64,000 nucleotides of DNA from Rhodamnia argentea (Eukaryota; Streptophyta; Magnoliopsida; Myrtales; Myrtaceae): assembly GCF_020921035.1 (NCBI RefSeq), contig NC_063153.1, positions 3,844,001 through 3,908,000 on the forward strand. The letters run 5' to 3'. Below, in pieces: positions 1 to 12,811 of this stretch. Position numbers and translations under genes: made by a program. The notes under the pieces were generated by a model. The model ran no database searches. It was not told the DNA's origin and worked only from the letters and a program-made list of their open reading frames with translations. How positions within the stretch are numbered: position 1 is the stretch's first letter; every line of letters begins with the position of its first letter.

Positions 1-697
1 GTGGTCAAAGCCAAACTCTTATCCTAGAAGGGTACTCTCAAAAGTCAAAGGGGCGACTATTCTAAGCCCCATCTTTGCTGTCCTCTAAGGATGTCTCCAG
101 CTCCTCCTCCACGTCGGTCTTGGAAGGCATCTCCACATCGGATGGCTCCACTATCTCTACGTCCTCCTTGGGCGTGACTTCGAGTATTTAAGGTTGGTGT
201 CCGGGCTGGTCATCACGCCATTAAGAGGGGCAACCCGAGTGGGATCCCATTCCCCAACTCCATCATAGGGAATATCGAAACCTCTAAGTGGTCCGACAAG
301 CGTGTCCTCATGTCTATACGTCTATGCCGGATAGGTATGGGGCTTCCAAAAAACATCTCCTACATCTACCCGGATGGTAGTGGTATGCCTAAAATAAACC
401 TTATTCTCCCCTACCGGATACTCTGTAACCACGGTCTCCATGTGTCGGAGTATCCCGAACCTCTGTGGTAGATCATTCATGGTCGGCGTGGAGGTCTAAA
501 AAAGTAGCCCACGATGAGGTGAGAATAAATCTCAGTAAGAAAATCCCTAATCTTCGGTTAGGGCGATAGTGCCTCCAGATACATCCTACGTGGATAGTTT
601 TAAACATACTCCAACTCAACCAATAGAACCCACAACATAATTTAAGAAATAAACGCAACTCACTCCTCCAACTCACTATGCCTTTAATAAGGCTATA

Positions 698-960
698 TTG
701 CTCAAAAGCCCGCGTTTAACGCATCAGGCTATAATAAAGGGACAGACCCGCGTAATAACGCTTGAGGCCATTATAATAGTCCGGACCCGCGTAATAACAC
801 CTCGAGTCAATGTAACCCGCGTAATAACGCATCGGGTTAGTATCTCGTGTTTAACACCTCAAGATAAACACAAAACCCCGCATAATAACGTCTCATGGTA
901 TAATATGGTCTTATATACACAAACCCCGCGTAATAACGCTTCGGAGTATAATTTCCATAA
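698..960. repeat. Degenerate repeats with CCCGCGTAATAACGC core
   Basis: The core CCCGCGTAATAACGC or a close variant recurs at about 709, 746, 786, 816, 880 and 926, spaced roughly 30-60 bases apart. It lies inside the LTR-like region. The short open frames here come from the repeat and are not regarded as genes. Confidence 0.6.
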
Positions 961-1012
961 TCACACTTGATTCTCCTCAGAAAAGACCATATACTAATAA
1001 CTTTCCCTCGAA

Positions 1013-1600
1013 CACTCGATCGAAACCACACGATCATACCAAACCTTCCGATCGACCAATCTAAACCATACGATCTTGCTAAACTTCCCGATTAACAGAT
1101 TAGGACCACATGATCTCATTACACTTTCACGATTAACAAATCGGAATCACCCGATCTTCCTACCCTTCCCAATCGCTCAATCGAAACCACATGATGTAAT
1201 CATACCGGAGCAACATCCGATCAAGACCACGCGATTAACTCAAATTAAAGCACCAATAAATCGGGACCACCCGATTAAACTATAATAAAGCATTCAGCCA
1301 ATCGGGACCACACGATTAAATCATACTAAAGCAACAATTAATCTGCACCACACAATTAAATTATAATAAAGCAATAATTTATCGGGACCACACGATTGAG
1401 ATATCATAAAGCTACAATTAATCATGACCACACAATTGAAATATCATAAAGCTATGATCAATCCCAACCACACGATCTAATCATAATAAAGCTATGATCG
1501 ATCGAGACCACACGATCGAATTATCATAAAGCAACCATCAATCTTGGCCACACGATTTCACTCATGATGAACTCATCAAATCAAGGCCACATGATCATCT
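1013..1600. repeat. Diverged tandem repeat, period about 40 bp
   Basis: A unit containing a variant of ATCGGGACCACACGATT followed by TATAATAAAGC recurs at about 1299, 1339, 1380, 1420, 1460, 1500 and 1540, so the period is close to 40 bases. More diverged copies extend back to about 1013. In many copies ATCG on the left is mirrored by CGAT on the right of the CCACA core, giving each unit a small imperfect inverted repeat. It belongs to the LTR-like region. Confidence 0.75.
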
Positions 1601-3060
1601 TTCACCTCACAATTTTCGGCCAACGCAACAAAACAACCAAATCAAGCAATTTCCAACCAAAAACTCCAAAATCTATAACCATTAGCAACCTAACTACCTA
1701 ATCAAGGTTTAGAAACTTGCCTACCTTAAAAATCTAGCAAAACCAACGGCTGAAATGTGGAGAAAACCGTGACTCAAGCAGCGGCTCTGGCGGCATCCTC
1801 TCGGCCGGCGTTCGGTTCCATAGCGTCCAACGACTTCGGCGGCTCAACCGTGGCGGTTGGGCGTTCGGTGGTGGCTCATGTCCCATGGTGGGGCTGGTAG
1901 TGGTTTGGTGGTGGTGATGGGTGGTTCGGCCGAGTGAGGAGAGAGAGAGAAGTGAGACAAAGTTGACTCAATAATGAAGAAGAAGAAGAAGAGAACAATA
2001 ATTAGCATAGGTTATGATATTATTTAGGTAGATATTTTGGGTTGAATTCTTGGTCTTGCAAAGATGAGAAGGAATCTTGTGGGACCCACCAATAATTCAC
2101 TACAATTCTCTCTTGAAACACAAGAAGGGTAGTTTGATAATTTGCTTCACAAGTGTGCACCTCAAAATTTTCAACCGCTAGGGGTAAATGATCGAAATGC
2201 CCCTTGACCAGAATGGAGAGATGGATATTTTCCAAGGGTAAATGGGTCTTTTCCCATTTCCAGTCCAAATTTCACATTTCTAAACACTTTGGGGTGAACC
2301 ACGAAATACCCCTCCTCCGGATGAGGCGACATCCAAAATATAATAATTGGAATTCTTGAAGGTCCGACGTCTAATTTCGAAGTCCGATTAGTAGTCAATA
2401 TCGATCAATTGAAATTTCAGCGTATCTCAAACTAACGGGTAGCTTTTGGGAGTTACGCATATCGATCCGTGATTATTATCACGTTTAAGAGTCACTCGAG
2501 CCATGGCGACTTTGGTTGTCATGCAATTGCGAGGGTCAATCACTAATCCCGATGGACACGATCGTTACAAAATGATTTAGGGACGTTCGGAACACATACA
2601 TGGTCAAACGGAATCACTCGTGATCCAAGCGTAGGGTATTACCAAATCGTTCCTTAACCGTTCTAGGATCGACCTATAATGGTCCAAAATATTCCCTCGA
2701 CAATCTTTATGGCCAAAGAGTCAGTCTAGGATCAAGTTCTTAGGTCCACGTACTTGATTTTCTAGCTAACCATTCCCCATTGATTAGTCTTCTCCGGAGG
2801 AATCAATTCTGAGTGAGATTTAACTGAAATACATCAATGAGACATTTCATTCATTCAAAGCTTTGAAAGTGAGTCAAAATACAAGATGTCATATTAGGAC
2901 TGGCCGAAATTCACATGGTTAGCGGTTCATATTTAGTTAATATACTGAATTAGTAAAAGTGCAATAAATTTAGGTGTTTTTGACAATTTTCCGAGAATAA
3001 GACATACCCTGTGCGCTAGGGATGACAACTTAATAAGTGCAATGCCTCCGGACTCCTGAG

Positions 3061-3290
3061 AAAGAAGGCCCATTGAATTCCAAACCACCAACTCTCCTGT
3101 AATAACAATTAATTATTCATCATCCAACCTTGCTAACAGGGACTCAGCATATATTTTAAACCTTAAGAAGATCATACCTTCCCCGACAGAAACCCAAACG
3201 GTCAAATATATATTTGGCACCCCGTATACACACCCAACCCTCTGCTCATCTTTCTTGCGGAGAGGGAGAGGGAGAGGGAGAGGGAGAGCA
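3061..3290 (+). promoter_or_regulatory. Upstream region and 5' leader of the HMA gene
   Basis: This short stretch separates the repeat-derived DNA from the metal ATPase start codon. It has a TATA-like ATATATAT at about 3206-3213 and a purine-rich (GAGAGG)n run at 3258-3288 directly before the chosen ATG at 3291. An in-frame ATG at 3255 would add a 12-residue Arg/Gly-rich extension encoded by that repeat; it was not chosen because family members begin close to the CC-containing metal domain. Promoter assignment is inferred from position. Confidence 0.4.
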
Positions 3291-6200
3291 ATGTCATCCA
3301 GTCCAGAAAAAACGTACTTGGAAGTGTTGGGTCTTTGCTGTGCCTCTGAAGTTCCATTGGTCGAGAAGATCTTGAGGGCACTTGAAGGAGTCAACGACAT
3401 ATCAGTCATCATCCCGACAAAAACAGTCATCGTCCTCCATGACCCTCTAATCGTTTCTCAGTCCAAACTCGGTATGAATATGATCGATCGCAGCTGGTTT
3501 TGCTAAGTCCTACTTTGTCCTGGAATTGCAGTTTAGGTGTTGTATTTGATGGTTTTATGTCCTAAATATGGCAGTTGAGGCTCTAAATAGGGTGAGGTTG
3601 GAAGCTAGCATTAGACATCAGGGCAATATTGATTCAGCTACGAAATGGCCATCGCCGGCACTGATCGTTTGCGGGTTGTTGTTTGGTTTGTCATTTCTTA
3701 AGTATGTATATCAGCCACTGAAATGGTTGGCTCTGGCTGCTGTTGTCATCGGCCTTCCGCCGATTGCGTTGAGGAGCTTGGCGTCCATCAAGAATCTCAC
3801 TCTGAATATCAATGTTCTCGTTCTGATTTCAGGTGATAAAATCATTAATTGTTCTTCGCTAGATGGGATGCGAGTCCATGTGGATCTTTTATTCGAGGTC
3901 AAGTCTTTTATGAAGTAATGATCACTGTGAAGAGCTAAAGTAAACAATGTAATGGTTGTAAGGATAGCGTGGGCAGAAGATGCGATGTTACAAAACTCTC
4001 TCGCTGTCAAGACATGGGCATTAATCATCATGCAGTGTGAAATGAACAAAAAAAAGTGATGGATTGGCATGTTAATAAGACACGACTATATTAAGCTCAC
4101 TGCAAACGACCCGTCTATTGTTAAAGTTCGATGGACATACCATGTAAGTTATGGAGTGAAAAAGTGTTCTTGTTCCTTTGGATTAGGATTAGGCAAGAGC
4201 AAGTCATTCCTCATGAATCAGAATCCAGTTTAATAAATGGCTTTGCTTGTGACCAAATAGGGAGGTAGACTTAGCCTTGGAAAATTAGGCTCAGGTATCA
4301 CCTACCCACAACACAGGAAGAAACGGTTTTTGGACAGTAGATGAAGTAATGATACTCATCCACCTGAGAAATTCTTGAGTAGCAGGCTGTCAAATAACAA
4401 GAATGGGCAGGGTTGATTCCTCGCTTAATTGTTTAGTCATTGATCTGACATCTGTATATATGTATCATCTTGCAAAATTGATTAAAGTTGTGTAATCTTG
4501 TTGCAATGCTGAATTTGCAGTGGTAGGAACACTTGCCTTGCAAGATTACTGGGAAGCTGCTTCCATAGTCTTCCTGTTTTCCATTGCTCAGTGGCTCGAG
4601 TTGAGGGCTAGTCACAAGGTTTGATATTCGATTCTCTGTTCAGTAATAAAATAGGAAAGATTGCACGTTTTTTCCCTCCAATTTATCGTCCTGCTAAAAA
4701 TATGCACAAGTTGCTCTTTATCTATCCTTCCCCGTCAGCTCGCAAATGAAGTCAAATTTTTTCATTTGGACTGGGAGGCTATTGCAAGTACTAGATGTTG
4801 ACAGAATTAAGGATTGATCTAGTGCCAGCACCCTCTCATCGGCACATTTTTATCATATTTCAGAAGGTCTGTGGTAATTTGGCTTGTTAGTTACTTATCC
4901 AAACAGAAAAGAAAAGAACTTAGTTAGGCAGTTTAAATAGAACTTTGGATGTAAATCTTTCAAATCAGTACAATTTGGCTGAAGACAGGGTAAGATGTTC
5001 AGTGTTTCCCCTTAGTCTTAACTGAGTCATACACAAAGACATTACATGAAAGCATATTGCCTAATGAAAATTGAAAAAACAAGTCGTGAACCGTATTATG
5101 CTTAGACTATCAAGATCAGACAAAAAGATAGCCTGGAAATGCACCATTCCATGCTTGCAACAGATTATTTCCTTTTTATCTCTCACCATTGGGATAGATG
5201 ATTCTGATGATTAGATAAATCCCGGCCTGTGATTTGATTTCTTTCCTGTGACAAGGCTATGGCAACCATGTCATCATTGGCAAGCATGACTCCAGGAAAA
5301 GCTGTCATAGCCGAGACTGGAGAGTCTGTTGATGTTAACGATGTGCAAATGAGCACAGTACTTTCAGTAAAGGCTGGTGAAGCCATACCGATTGATGGAA
5401 TTGTTGTGGATGGGAAATGTGATGCAGATGAAAAAATGTTAACAGGGGAATCATATCCTGTTGCCAAGGATATCGGTTCAAATGTTTGGGCCGGCTCTAT
5501 CAACTTAAATGGTTAGTGTTCATACATGGCCTCTCTTGTTTTCCTTTTTTCTGCAACAAAGCATGTTCCCGCTATTGACTCATCTTTCCATTGTATCACG
5601 ATTTTCTTTGCAGGCTACATTAGCATGAGAACCACGGCTTTGGCTAAAGACTGTGTGGTGGCCCGAATGGCTAAGCTGGTCGAGGATGCTCAGAAGAAGA
5701 AGTCTCATACACAAGGCCTCATAGATAATTGTGCAAAATACTATATTCCAGGCAAGCAAGTACCTAATTATGCAGGACACCTGCGTATGTTTTATAAATA
5801 TGTGTCGCAATTTTATGGAGAGTAATGAAAATATCATACCAGATGCTAATTCTAGAGAAGTGCCGAGCGATATTCCAGGTTACGGATCTTTATTAAGTGA
5901 ATGACCTGAAATTTGAAGCACAGTGACGGTCATTGCCGGAGTTTAAACATTTAGTTGCTTTCACTTTCAAGACGACCGAGTTGGTTAGAATCCGTAGTAA
6001 CCAAGGACTTCTTAGATTTCAAAGTGATGTTTGGGCGAGCATAGTCCTATTGATTGATAACAACCTAGTATGCATCTTCAAAGCATTTCATGAGATTGAC
6101 AACTATCATCTCTTTGTAGGAGTTGCTTTGGTGTCGGCTTGTATTGCTGCGGTTCCTGCTGCACTGAAACTTCAGAATGAAGACTACTGGTTTCACTTGG

Positions 6201-8752
6201 CAATAGTTGTTCTGGTCGGCTCGTGTCCTTGTGCACTCATCCTCTCCACGCCGATCACATTCTTCTGTGCACTTTCAAGGGCTGCAAAAGACGGGCTCTT
6301 ATTTAAAGGAGGTAGTTATCTGGAAATTCTGGCAAAGGTTAAAACCGTGGCTTTTGACAAAACCGGGACAGTGACAAGGGGAGAGTTTGTGGTGACCAAC
6401 TTCCAATCAATTTGCAATGACATCGACCTTAACACTTTGCTCTACTGGTAATCTGACTCATTCATCCCTTATTCAACTTAATGAAGAACTGTTGACTAAT
6501 TCTAACCTTTGGCTCATGTTTAAGATTGGAATTGAAAGAAAAGCATCACAATGTAAAATCTGAAAGCAATTTTGCAATGTGAAGGGTATCGAGCATTGAG
6601 AGTAAATCAAGCCATCCAATGTCAGCTGCAATAATTTACTATGCCCATTCTCTCTCTATTGAGCCAAAGCCTGAAGATGTGGAGGATTTTCAAAATTTTC
6701 CTGGAGAAGGAATTTATGGTCGAATCAATGGCCAGGGCATTTATATTGGGAACTGGAGAATCGGTCTAAGGGCTGGCCACAATACAGGTTCATTTCTCTG
6801 TTACCAAAGACTAGCGAGTTTCGTCAAGCAAATAATTAACAAACTGTGATATTATTCTTCCTTATTTCTCTTCCATGTTCCTCATTAACCACTCCTCCAA
6901 TTTACTGGAGTGAACGACAGCGAGCGGCAATGAAACAGACACAAATGGGTTTATATACACTGGAAAAAGCCCGGTGGGAAAGTTCAGTCTCTCGGATGCT
7001 TGCAGAACAGGCTCAATGGAGGCCATTGAGGATATTAAATCACTAGGCATCAAAACCGCCATGCTCACAGGGGATAGCCAAGCTGCAGCCAGGTCTGCAC
7101 AGTATCAGGTGCTCTTCTATCATCCTCTTCGTGTTACATTACTCCTGAATCATAGAAACGATCTTCCACATGAGCTCATCCTTAATCAACAACAATCACA
7201 GTTTTTGAGCTCCAATGGATCTTTTTGGTCCAAAAGAACTTGGAAAATGACTTTGGAGAGACACCAAAATTTAGCAAGTTCAACCGTCTTCTCTTCATTT
7301 TGTCCCCTAAAGAAAATGGAGTGCTGATAAAAGAAATTGAGTCCTGACAAAGAAATTTTGGTCATATGGATAGGCATTTGAACATGAAGATTCAGCATAG
7401 CACGAGCCTACTGAGGTTCCTTAACTTTCTACCAGCGAAACCTCCTCCTTTTCAGCTTGCCTAAATGTGTCTTTATTTACATTTCTTCCCTGGATATACT
7501 TCATGCTATTGTCCACTAATACGCGGAGTGTACTATAAAAGTGAAAATCTGTTTGCAGCTCGACCATGCCCTAGACCTTGTTTATGCAGAACTCTTGCCG
7601 GAAAACAAGGCAAGAATCATAGAAGACTTCAAGAAAGACGGACCAACTGCAATGATTGGCGATGGAGTAAATGATGCTCCTGCATTAGCCGCAGCTAATG
7701 TAGGCATCTCAATGGGGATTTCTGGTTCAGCCCTTGCAATGGAGACAGGCCATGTGATTCTCATGTCAAACGACATTCGAAAGATCCCAGAAGCTATTAA
7801 ACTCGCCAGGAGGACCTTCCGGAAGCTCGTCGAGAACGTCCTTATTTCAATATCTCTAAAGGGCGCGATCCTCGGGTTAGCCTTTGCTGGGTACCCATTG
7901 GTTTGGGCTGCAGTTCTTACAGACGTGGGCACGTGTTTGATCGTGATTCTCAACAGCATGCAACTTCTAAACGTAACCTCAAACCAAGGAAAGAAGTTCT
8001 CAAGATCCAAGTATGGTACCTTCTCGCCAAACACGTGCAAGAAGGATGAAGTTGGTTGCGCCATCCAGAGGAGGAACAATGATAATAAACAATGCAGCAG
8101 CTGCTGCTCTGTCACAGCAGATCAAGACTCGACTTCGTCATTGAATGCATTGCGTGATGCTTGTTCTGAACCGAAATTTAGCTCGTGGAAAGAAGATCTT
8201 TTAATTAACCTTGAAGGGTTTACTTGCAAGCCAACTACACAGTCTGCAGGAAACCTGTCGTCGTTTGGAGAAATTGAGTCTATTACAGACCAACCAAAAA
8301 ACTTCCCCAGCTCAAGTGACAACTGCCCATCAGTTAGTTTTTTTAAATCAGTTAGTGAATGCAATTCATCCTGCTGTTTACCGGTCAAATACATAGAGAG
8401 AAGGTCACAATGTGCTTCTGGCTGTTGTCCTCCGAGTCCAGAAGTTCACAGGGACGAAATGAAGCTGAATCTAGGAAGTGACGCATCATGTTTGTTCAGC
8501 AATGCACTAGATGCTGGTAATGCTGAATCTGTAGCTCAAAGTGTACTCGGTAATTTCAAGGAAGGACAGATCATCGAGCACCCGGAGCAAGTCAGAATGA
8601 AATCATGTGTTGAGGCTGAAGCAATCGAAATCACTCTGGGGAAGAGTAGCACTGGCGGGTGCTGCAAGCAGTCAGGCAAGAAATGCTCCTGCAGACTCGA
8701 GCAATATGATGCAGGCAGTGGAAGCAGCATGCCGAGAATAGTAATAGAATAG
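3291..8752 (+). CDS. HMA2/3: Zn/Cd-transporting P1B-type ATPase (HMA2/3/4 group)
   Basis: Predicted exons: 3291-3471, 3575-3832, 4521-4618, 5256-5511, 5614-5751, 6120-6447, 6585-6787, 6921-7108, 7559-8752, giving 947 aa in one frame. The protein should export Zn2+ or Cd2+ using ATP, at the plasma membrane (HMA2/4 type) or tonoplast (HMA3 type). Visible motifs: N-terminal metal domain with GLCCASE (C16, C17); hydrophobic segments near 87-127 and 139-173; TGES at 242-245; the metal-site CPC at 346-348; phosphorylated DKTGT with D390; SHP at 429-431; TGD at 537-539; GDGVND at 584-589; final membrane pair about 650-687. The 260-residue tail carries four CC pairs and a CSC, a putative metal-binding tail as in HMA2/4. 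Intron 5 appears to use a GC donor (5752). The exon 7-8 join is the least certain. Paralogue choice within HMA2/3/4 is open. Confidence 0.9.
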
Positions 8753-9696
8753 ACCCTTTTAAATTTGTCAGTCAATAGTAAGATTCTTTTGGATCCTAAC
8801 ATCAGTTTGGTTTGGTGAAGCTAGCTTTGTAAACTAGCCCTCTTTCTTCTGCCTCTTATTTGAAGCTTAACCATCTGCACTATGGACATCTAGTATCCTA
8901 AACAAAATGGACAAAGTCTTGCTGCGACACGCCCAAATGTAAGTTTCGTTGTTCTCAGCTTCAATTGCTGTCGGTTAAGCGATCTTTGCTAGAATTTTGT
9001 TGATTAGAGATGAACAAGATCGAGCTTCTCTCCCTCCCTCCCCCTCTCTCTCTTTGCCGAAACGCTTCTCTCAAGCTTTTGGCATAACGAATCGATCTCC
9101 TATCTTTACTGTGCTCATATTACATAAACAGCAGTTTTGAGTTCTCAATTACCCCTGTGAGGGTGAGAAAGCTCTTCAAATCATATGATTGAGACATGAT
9201 TTGGCGATACAAGTATGGTGAAGCATCACCTTTAAGCATGGTTGAGACAGGATTGAAACAGCTGTTAAGTGACATTCATTTGTGCACTTTGGTCTTGGAC
9301 TTGATCCAAGTTTTGGGAGAGCTTCCAAACAGACTTGACTTCGATGTGATCCTGACGTGGATCACTTGCCTTCGATTAGATTCGAATATGTCCGGCGTGC
9401 AAAAAATTGTCCATGACCACGTGAGTGTAACGACAAAATAAAATATATCTCGGCACAAATGTCACCACTGTCGTTTCAAGTTACTATCTGTAAAAGTTTA
9501 TATGATTATGTAGGTTAATACAGCAGCAGGTTAAGAAAAAGCGGAGGCACGGGCGTAGAGACTCGGTTACCTAAAGGCTTATGAAACACCCTACAAGTTT
9601 CATAAACAGATGAAATTCAAACTTTTGGCCAATGCAAGTGGCATTGGTTTTTTCTAAAGACATTTAACAGCCCACCTTTTTTTTTTATTGGGAATT
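8753..9696. other. 3' flank of HMA, no gene seen
   Basis: This stretch contains the presumed 3' UTR of the ATPase gene and AT-rich sequence. A short CT-rich run lies near 9025-9055. A small open frame at 9196-9441 has no recognisable domain and no supporting structure. Confidence 0.5.
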
Positions 9697-9835
9697 GCTT
9701 TTTTGACAATACTGTCGGGGACGGTGCAATCTCAACCGTAGATCAACACACAATTATCGTGTGTTTTATATAAAACACTCATTGATTGAGAAATCATGTG
9801 GTCAGAAATAACCGACAATACTATCAAACTGTCAG
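9697..9835. mobile_element. Small inverted-repeat (MITE-like) element
   Basis: TTTGACAATACTGTCGG at about 9703 is mirrored at about 9810-9830 by the reverse complement of TTTGATAGTATTGTCGG (13 of 17 identical). The roughly 140-bp spacing and lack of coding capacity suggest a miniature transposon. No target duplication was resolved. Confidence 0.3.
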
Positions 9836-12811
9836 GCCGGCAGCTCTCTTTTTTATCAGCCCACCTTCACTAGGTTATCTTTTTGGGGCTGACTTGCCTC
9901 ATGTCATTCTCTTGATTTCAAGGTTTAGTACGGTATTTTATGGTATCTGTAATCTACTCACCCAAGTAGGTTTTGTCCCAACATACAATAAAAAATAAAA
10001 ATTCACTCCTGGTTTTCTTTTCATTTAAGTACAAGTCAAATTTTTAAATTTTTTGTAGTCTGTCAAGTACAAATAGATTGTATTTTCTATTTTCGAGAAG
10101 GGAAATTTTGAGAATTAATGTAGCATGTTTATGATGTGCCTACAAGATCGAGTCAATATCTAGACTACAGTCTCTTTTATATCGTCAGTTCTACAAATGA
10201 ACACCATCCGCGGCCTACTTTTGTTCTCTTCCCTGCCCAGAAAGGATGATCAAATAAAGGTAGCTTGGGAAAGCTTCAAGGCCTGGTGGTCGGCGTAACA
10301 ATGATGACATTTGTTGATATGCCTCCGCCTGTTTACTAAGATGATTATAGATTATTAATGCATGCATTCCATTATCGCGGAAATATTCTCCCATGGCACA
10401 CCCAAAATATGGGGCCATAAATTGCAGAGGGGCAGGATCTGAAACGGTGGCTGCTATTACCTAGAAAAACTTTGGAAGAGTTACCATTATTATGTAAGTT
10501 AACATCAAGTCTTGGTCAAAATAATTTAAGAAAGAGGAACATCAAGTGAATACAGAAGCAAAGATCCATCATCCATTTACATTAGTTTTTAGTTAAGGAT
10601 GACGGGCGCCGGTTGTCCTAGTATTTTCTTCGATTTGTTCAATTCATCCTTATATTTACTTTTGCCAACAAAGTCCTGAACAATACGTTTTTATTTTGAA
10701 TTAGTCCTGCTAGAAAATTTTATATGTAACTGCTGATGTGGTTGTTAAATTATTTTTAAATGCTACATTAGTACTTCACGTGGCATCCTACGTGTCATCT
10801 AGAGAAATTAAAAATATAAAACAAAAGAAAATGTTTTTTTTTTCAAAATTTGAAAAATAGAAATTTCAAGGAAGACACAAATCGTAAAATCTGAATAAGG
10901 GAGAAAAGCAGCAGCGACAGTGCTGCCGCAGCCACCTAAGCAGCAATAACGGCCGGGCCTCCCTCGCCATGCTCCAACAAAGCCGGCACAGACACAATCG
11001 CCACGTTCGCTGCTAAATTGTTGGCGAGGTGAGGGGCAGCCTCCCAAATTGTCGGCGAGGTCCACCACAACCTCACCTCTAGGTGGTGACCGGCGAGAGA
11101 TGCAGCCCTCCTCTCAGATCAAGGTGAGGACAGCCTCGCTGGATTTGCAATCACCTTGGAGGATGCAAAGCTAAAAAAAGGATCAAGGTATAAATCCATG
11201 GGCTCTACGAACGACTTTGCTTGCATTTCGCAAGAAACTCATACAATAGGAACAATCACAAGCATCATCATCAACATGGGATGTGCAATCCGGCGGATTT
11301 AACACGGGAATCGAACTATTACGGCCTTATCATATCGATTAAGATGGGGTACCTGTTCGATTTCAAGTTAAAAAACTTGCGAACCTGCCTTGACCAATTT
11401 GGATTTTTGGCTTTAAACTAGTTTCATGACTAGTTCTCAAGTAGAACCAGAACCGGCTTTGAATCAATTCAAAATCAAATCCTAAAAGTCTAAACTTTTT
11501 CATATGAGCCTCTCTCATTTCTCAATTTCACTCTCTCTGTCTCTCAAATTCAGCCATTCTCTTTCTTCTTTAGTCTCCCTCTCATTTCTCACCTCTCATT
11601 CTCACTCTCTCTAGTTGAAGCTCAGCCCACTTCGAAACAAATGGTGGAGAGATGCATGACTTCCAAGGACAATTCGATATTGAGATTGCTAACTTGTCGG
11701 TGCAAGTTAGGCGATTAGGATGCAACTTGACGTACGTAAGGCCGTGAGATTGAGCTTTCCAACATAAGTAGGTTATTACCGTGTCCTAATTGAGAAATCT
11801 TGCAAAAATAATACATATGATAGAGCCATTAAATAAAGAAAATGAAACAGAAGAAAAAATGAAAATTGAGCTGATTCCCGGATTGATCGATTCGATCCCA
11901 AGTTCTCAATTCGAAACATATCCACTCTGGAACCAAAGAAGAAGACGTTGAAATCTCCAAATATCCCATTGTCATCCATCGCATCATGCAATCAAAAGCC
12001 CGCATTGCAGCTCCCCGCGTCAACGGTACTAATACAACCTCGTTGTTCGCTTTTTTCCCTTCTAATTTCAATGAAAGGACTAATATGACGAAAAGAAAAA
12101 CATACAGTTTAGGAGTCAAATTGACCCGAAGAACTAGCACAGTCACGACATTGAACAAGTTAGCAAAGTACAGAACGATCGGTGCCTTTATCCATTATTA
12201 TTTAGTAATTCGAAAAACCGCACCTTAAAAATCCAAGCCATGTTAGACTTGTGACCCATATGGCTTGGATTAAATAGCATGATTCTTCTCTTAACAAAGA
12301 ATTATAGGCAGAGGTTAATGGTTTTTATTTTATTTTATTTTATTTTGGTAGGGGAAGGAAGACAACAAACTTCCAAGACGTTATATGTAAACTATTAACA
12401 GTCATTGGCTCATTGCTAAGATACACGAGTTATAAAGTCTCCTCAATTTTCGGAGCAGAAAATTGAAGTGTCAAAAGCCACGCTGGTGCAAAATACTCTG
12501 CCTCCAAGTCCTGACATAAATCCAAACTTTGTTTTGCTCGCTAGAATCACCTGCGAAGACATTAAATGACAAGAGAATGCGACAAAGGCCGTAAATGTTT
12601 GTTGGGTCATGCGACACCAACATGGCCTTTCCTTGGGCCAGTACAAGACAAAGGGACGAGAGACCTCCCAAATGAATAATAGGCTGACAACATTGGACTG
12701 GAGGAGCCCCAGATCATCTGACATTTAAAATCATATTTGGAGCACCTACAAGCGATTTTCTGACGTCTCTTCTTCTTCTTTTCTTACATTGAATTAGGGT
12801 TCTTCAAATTG
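9836..12811. other. Intergenic, no supported gene
   Basis: AT-rich sequence with a GC-richer patch near 10900-11160 and a CT-rich patch near 11515-11610. Repeat-like sequence near 11320-11500 recalls plant DNA-transposon remnants but no ends were found. Open frames at 11829-12228 on both strands overlap each other and show no domain. Confidence 0.4.

Larger units (their letters stand above)
1..3060 (-). mobile_element. LTR-retrotransposon-derived region, degenerate
   Basis: No credible protein-coding gene is visible. Around 516-540 a motif (GTGAGAATAAATCTCAGTAA) resembles one at 51447-51468 (TGAAATAAATCTCAATGAG) inside another LTR-like stretch. In both places the motif is followed by a field of short degenerate repeats, then a GC-rich stretch (here about 1750-1930), then a GA-rich stretch and AT-rich sequence. 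This shared order suggests two diverged members of one long-LTR retrotransposon group lying in minus orientation. The left edge is outside the window and the right edge is not defined; 3060 is approximate. No reverse transcriptase or integrase reading frame was recognised. Confidence 0.45.

Noticed and set aside
1013..1600. Regular repeats with variable spacers, superficially like a CRISPR array
   Set aside because: Units are degenerate, spacers are not unique inserts, and the setting is a plant retroelement.
5933..6119. Upstream extension of HMA exon 6 as coding
   Set aside because: It has no similarity to the ATPase; the TAG acceptor at 6117-6119 restores the family sequence in phase.
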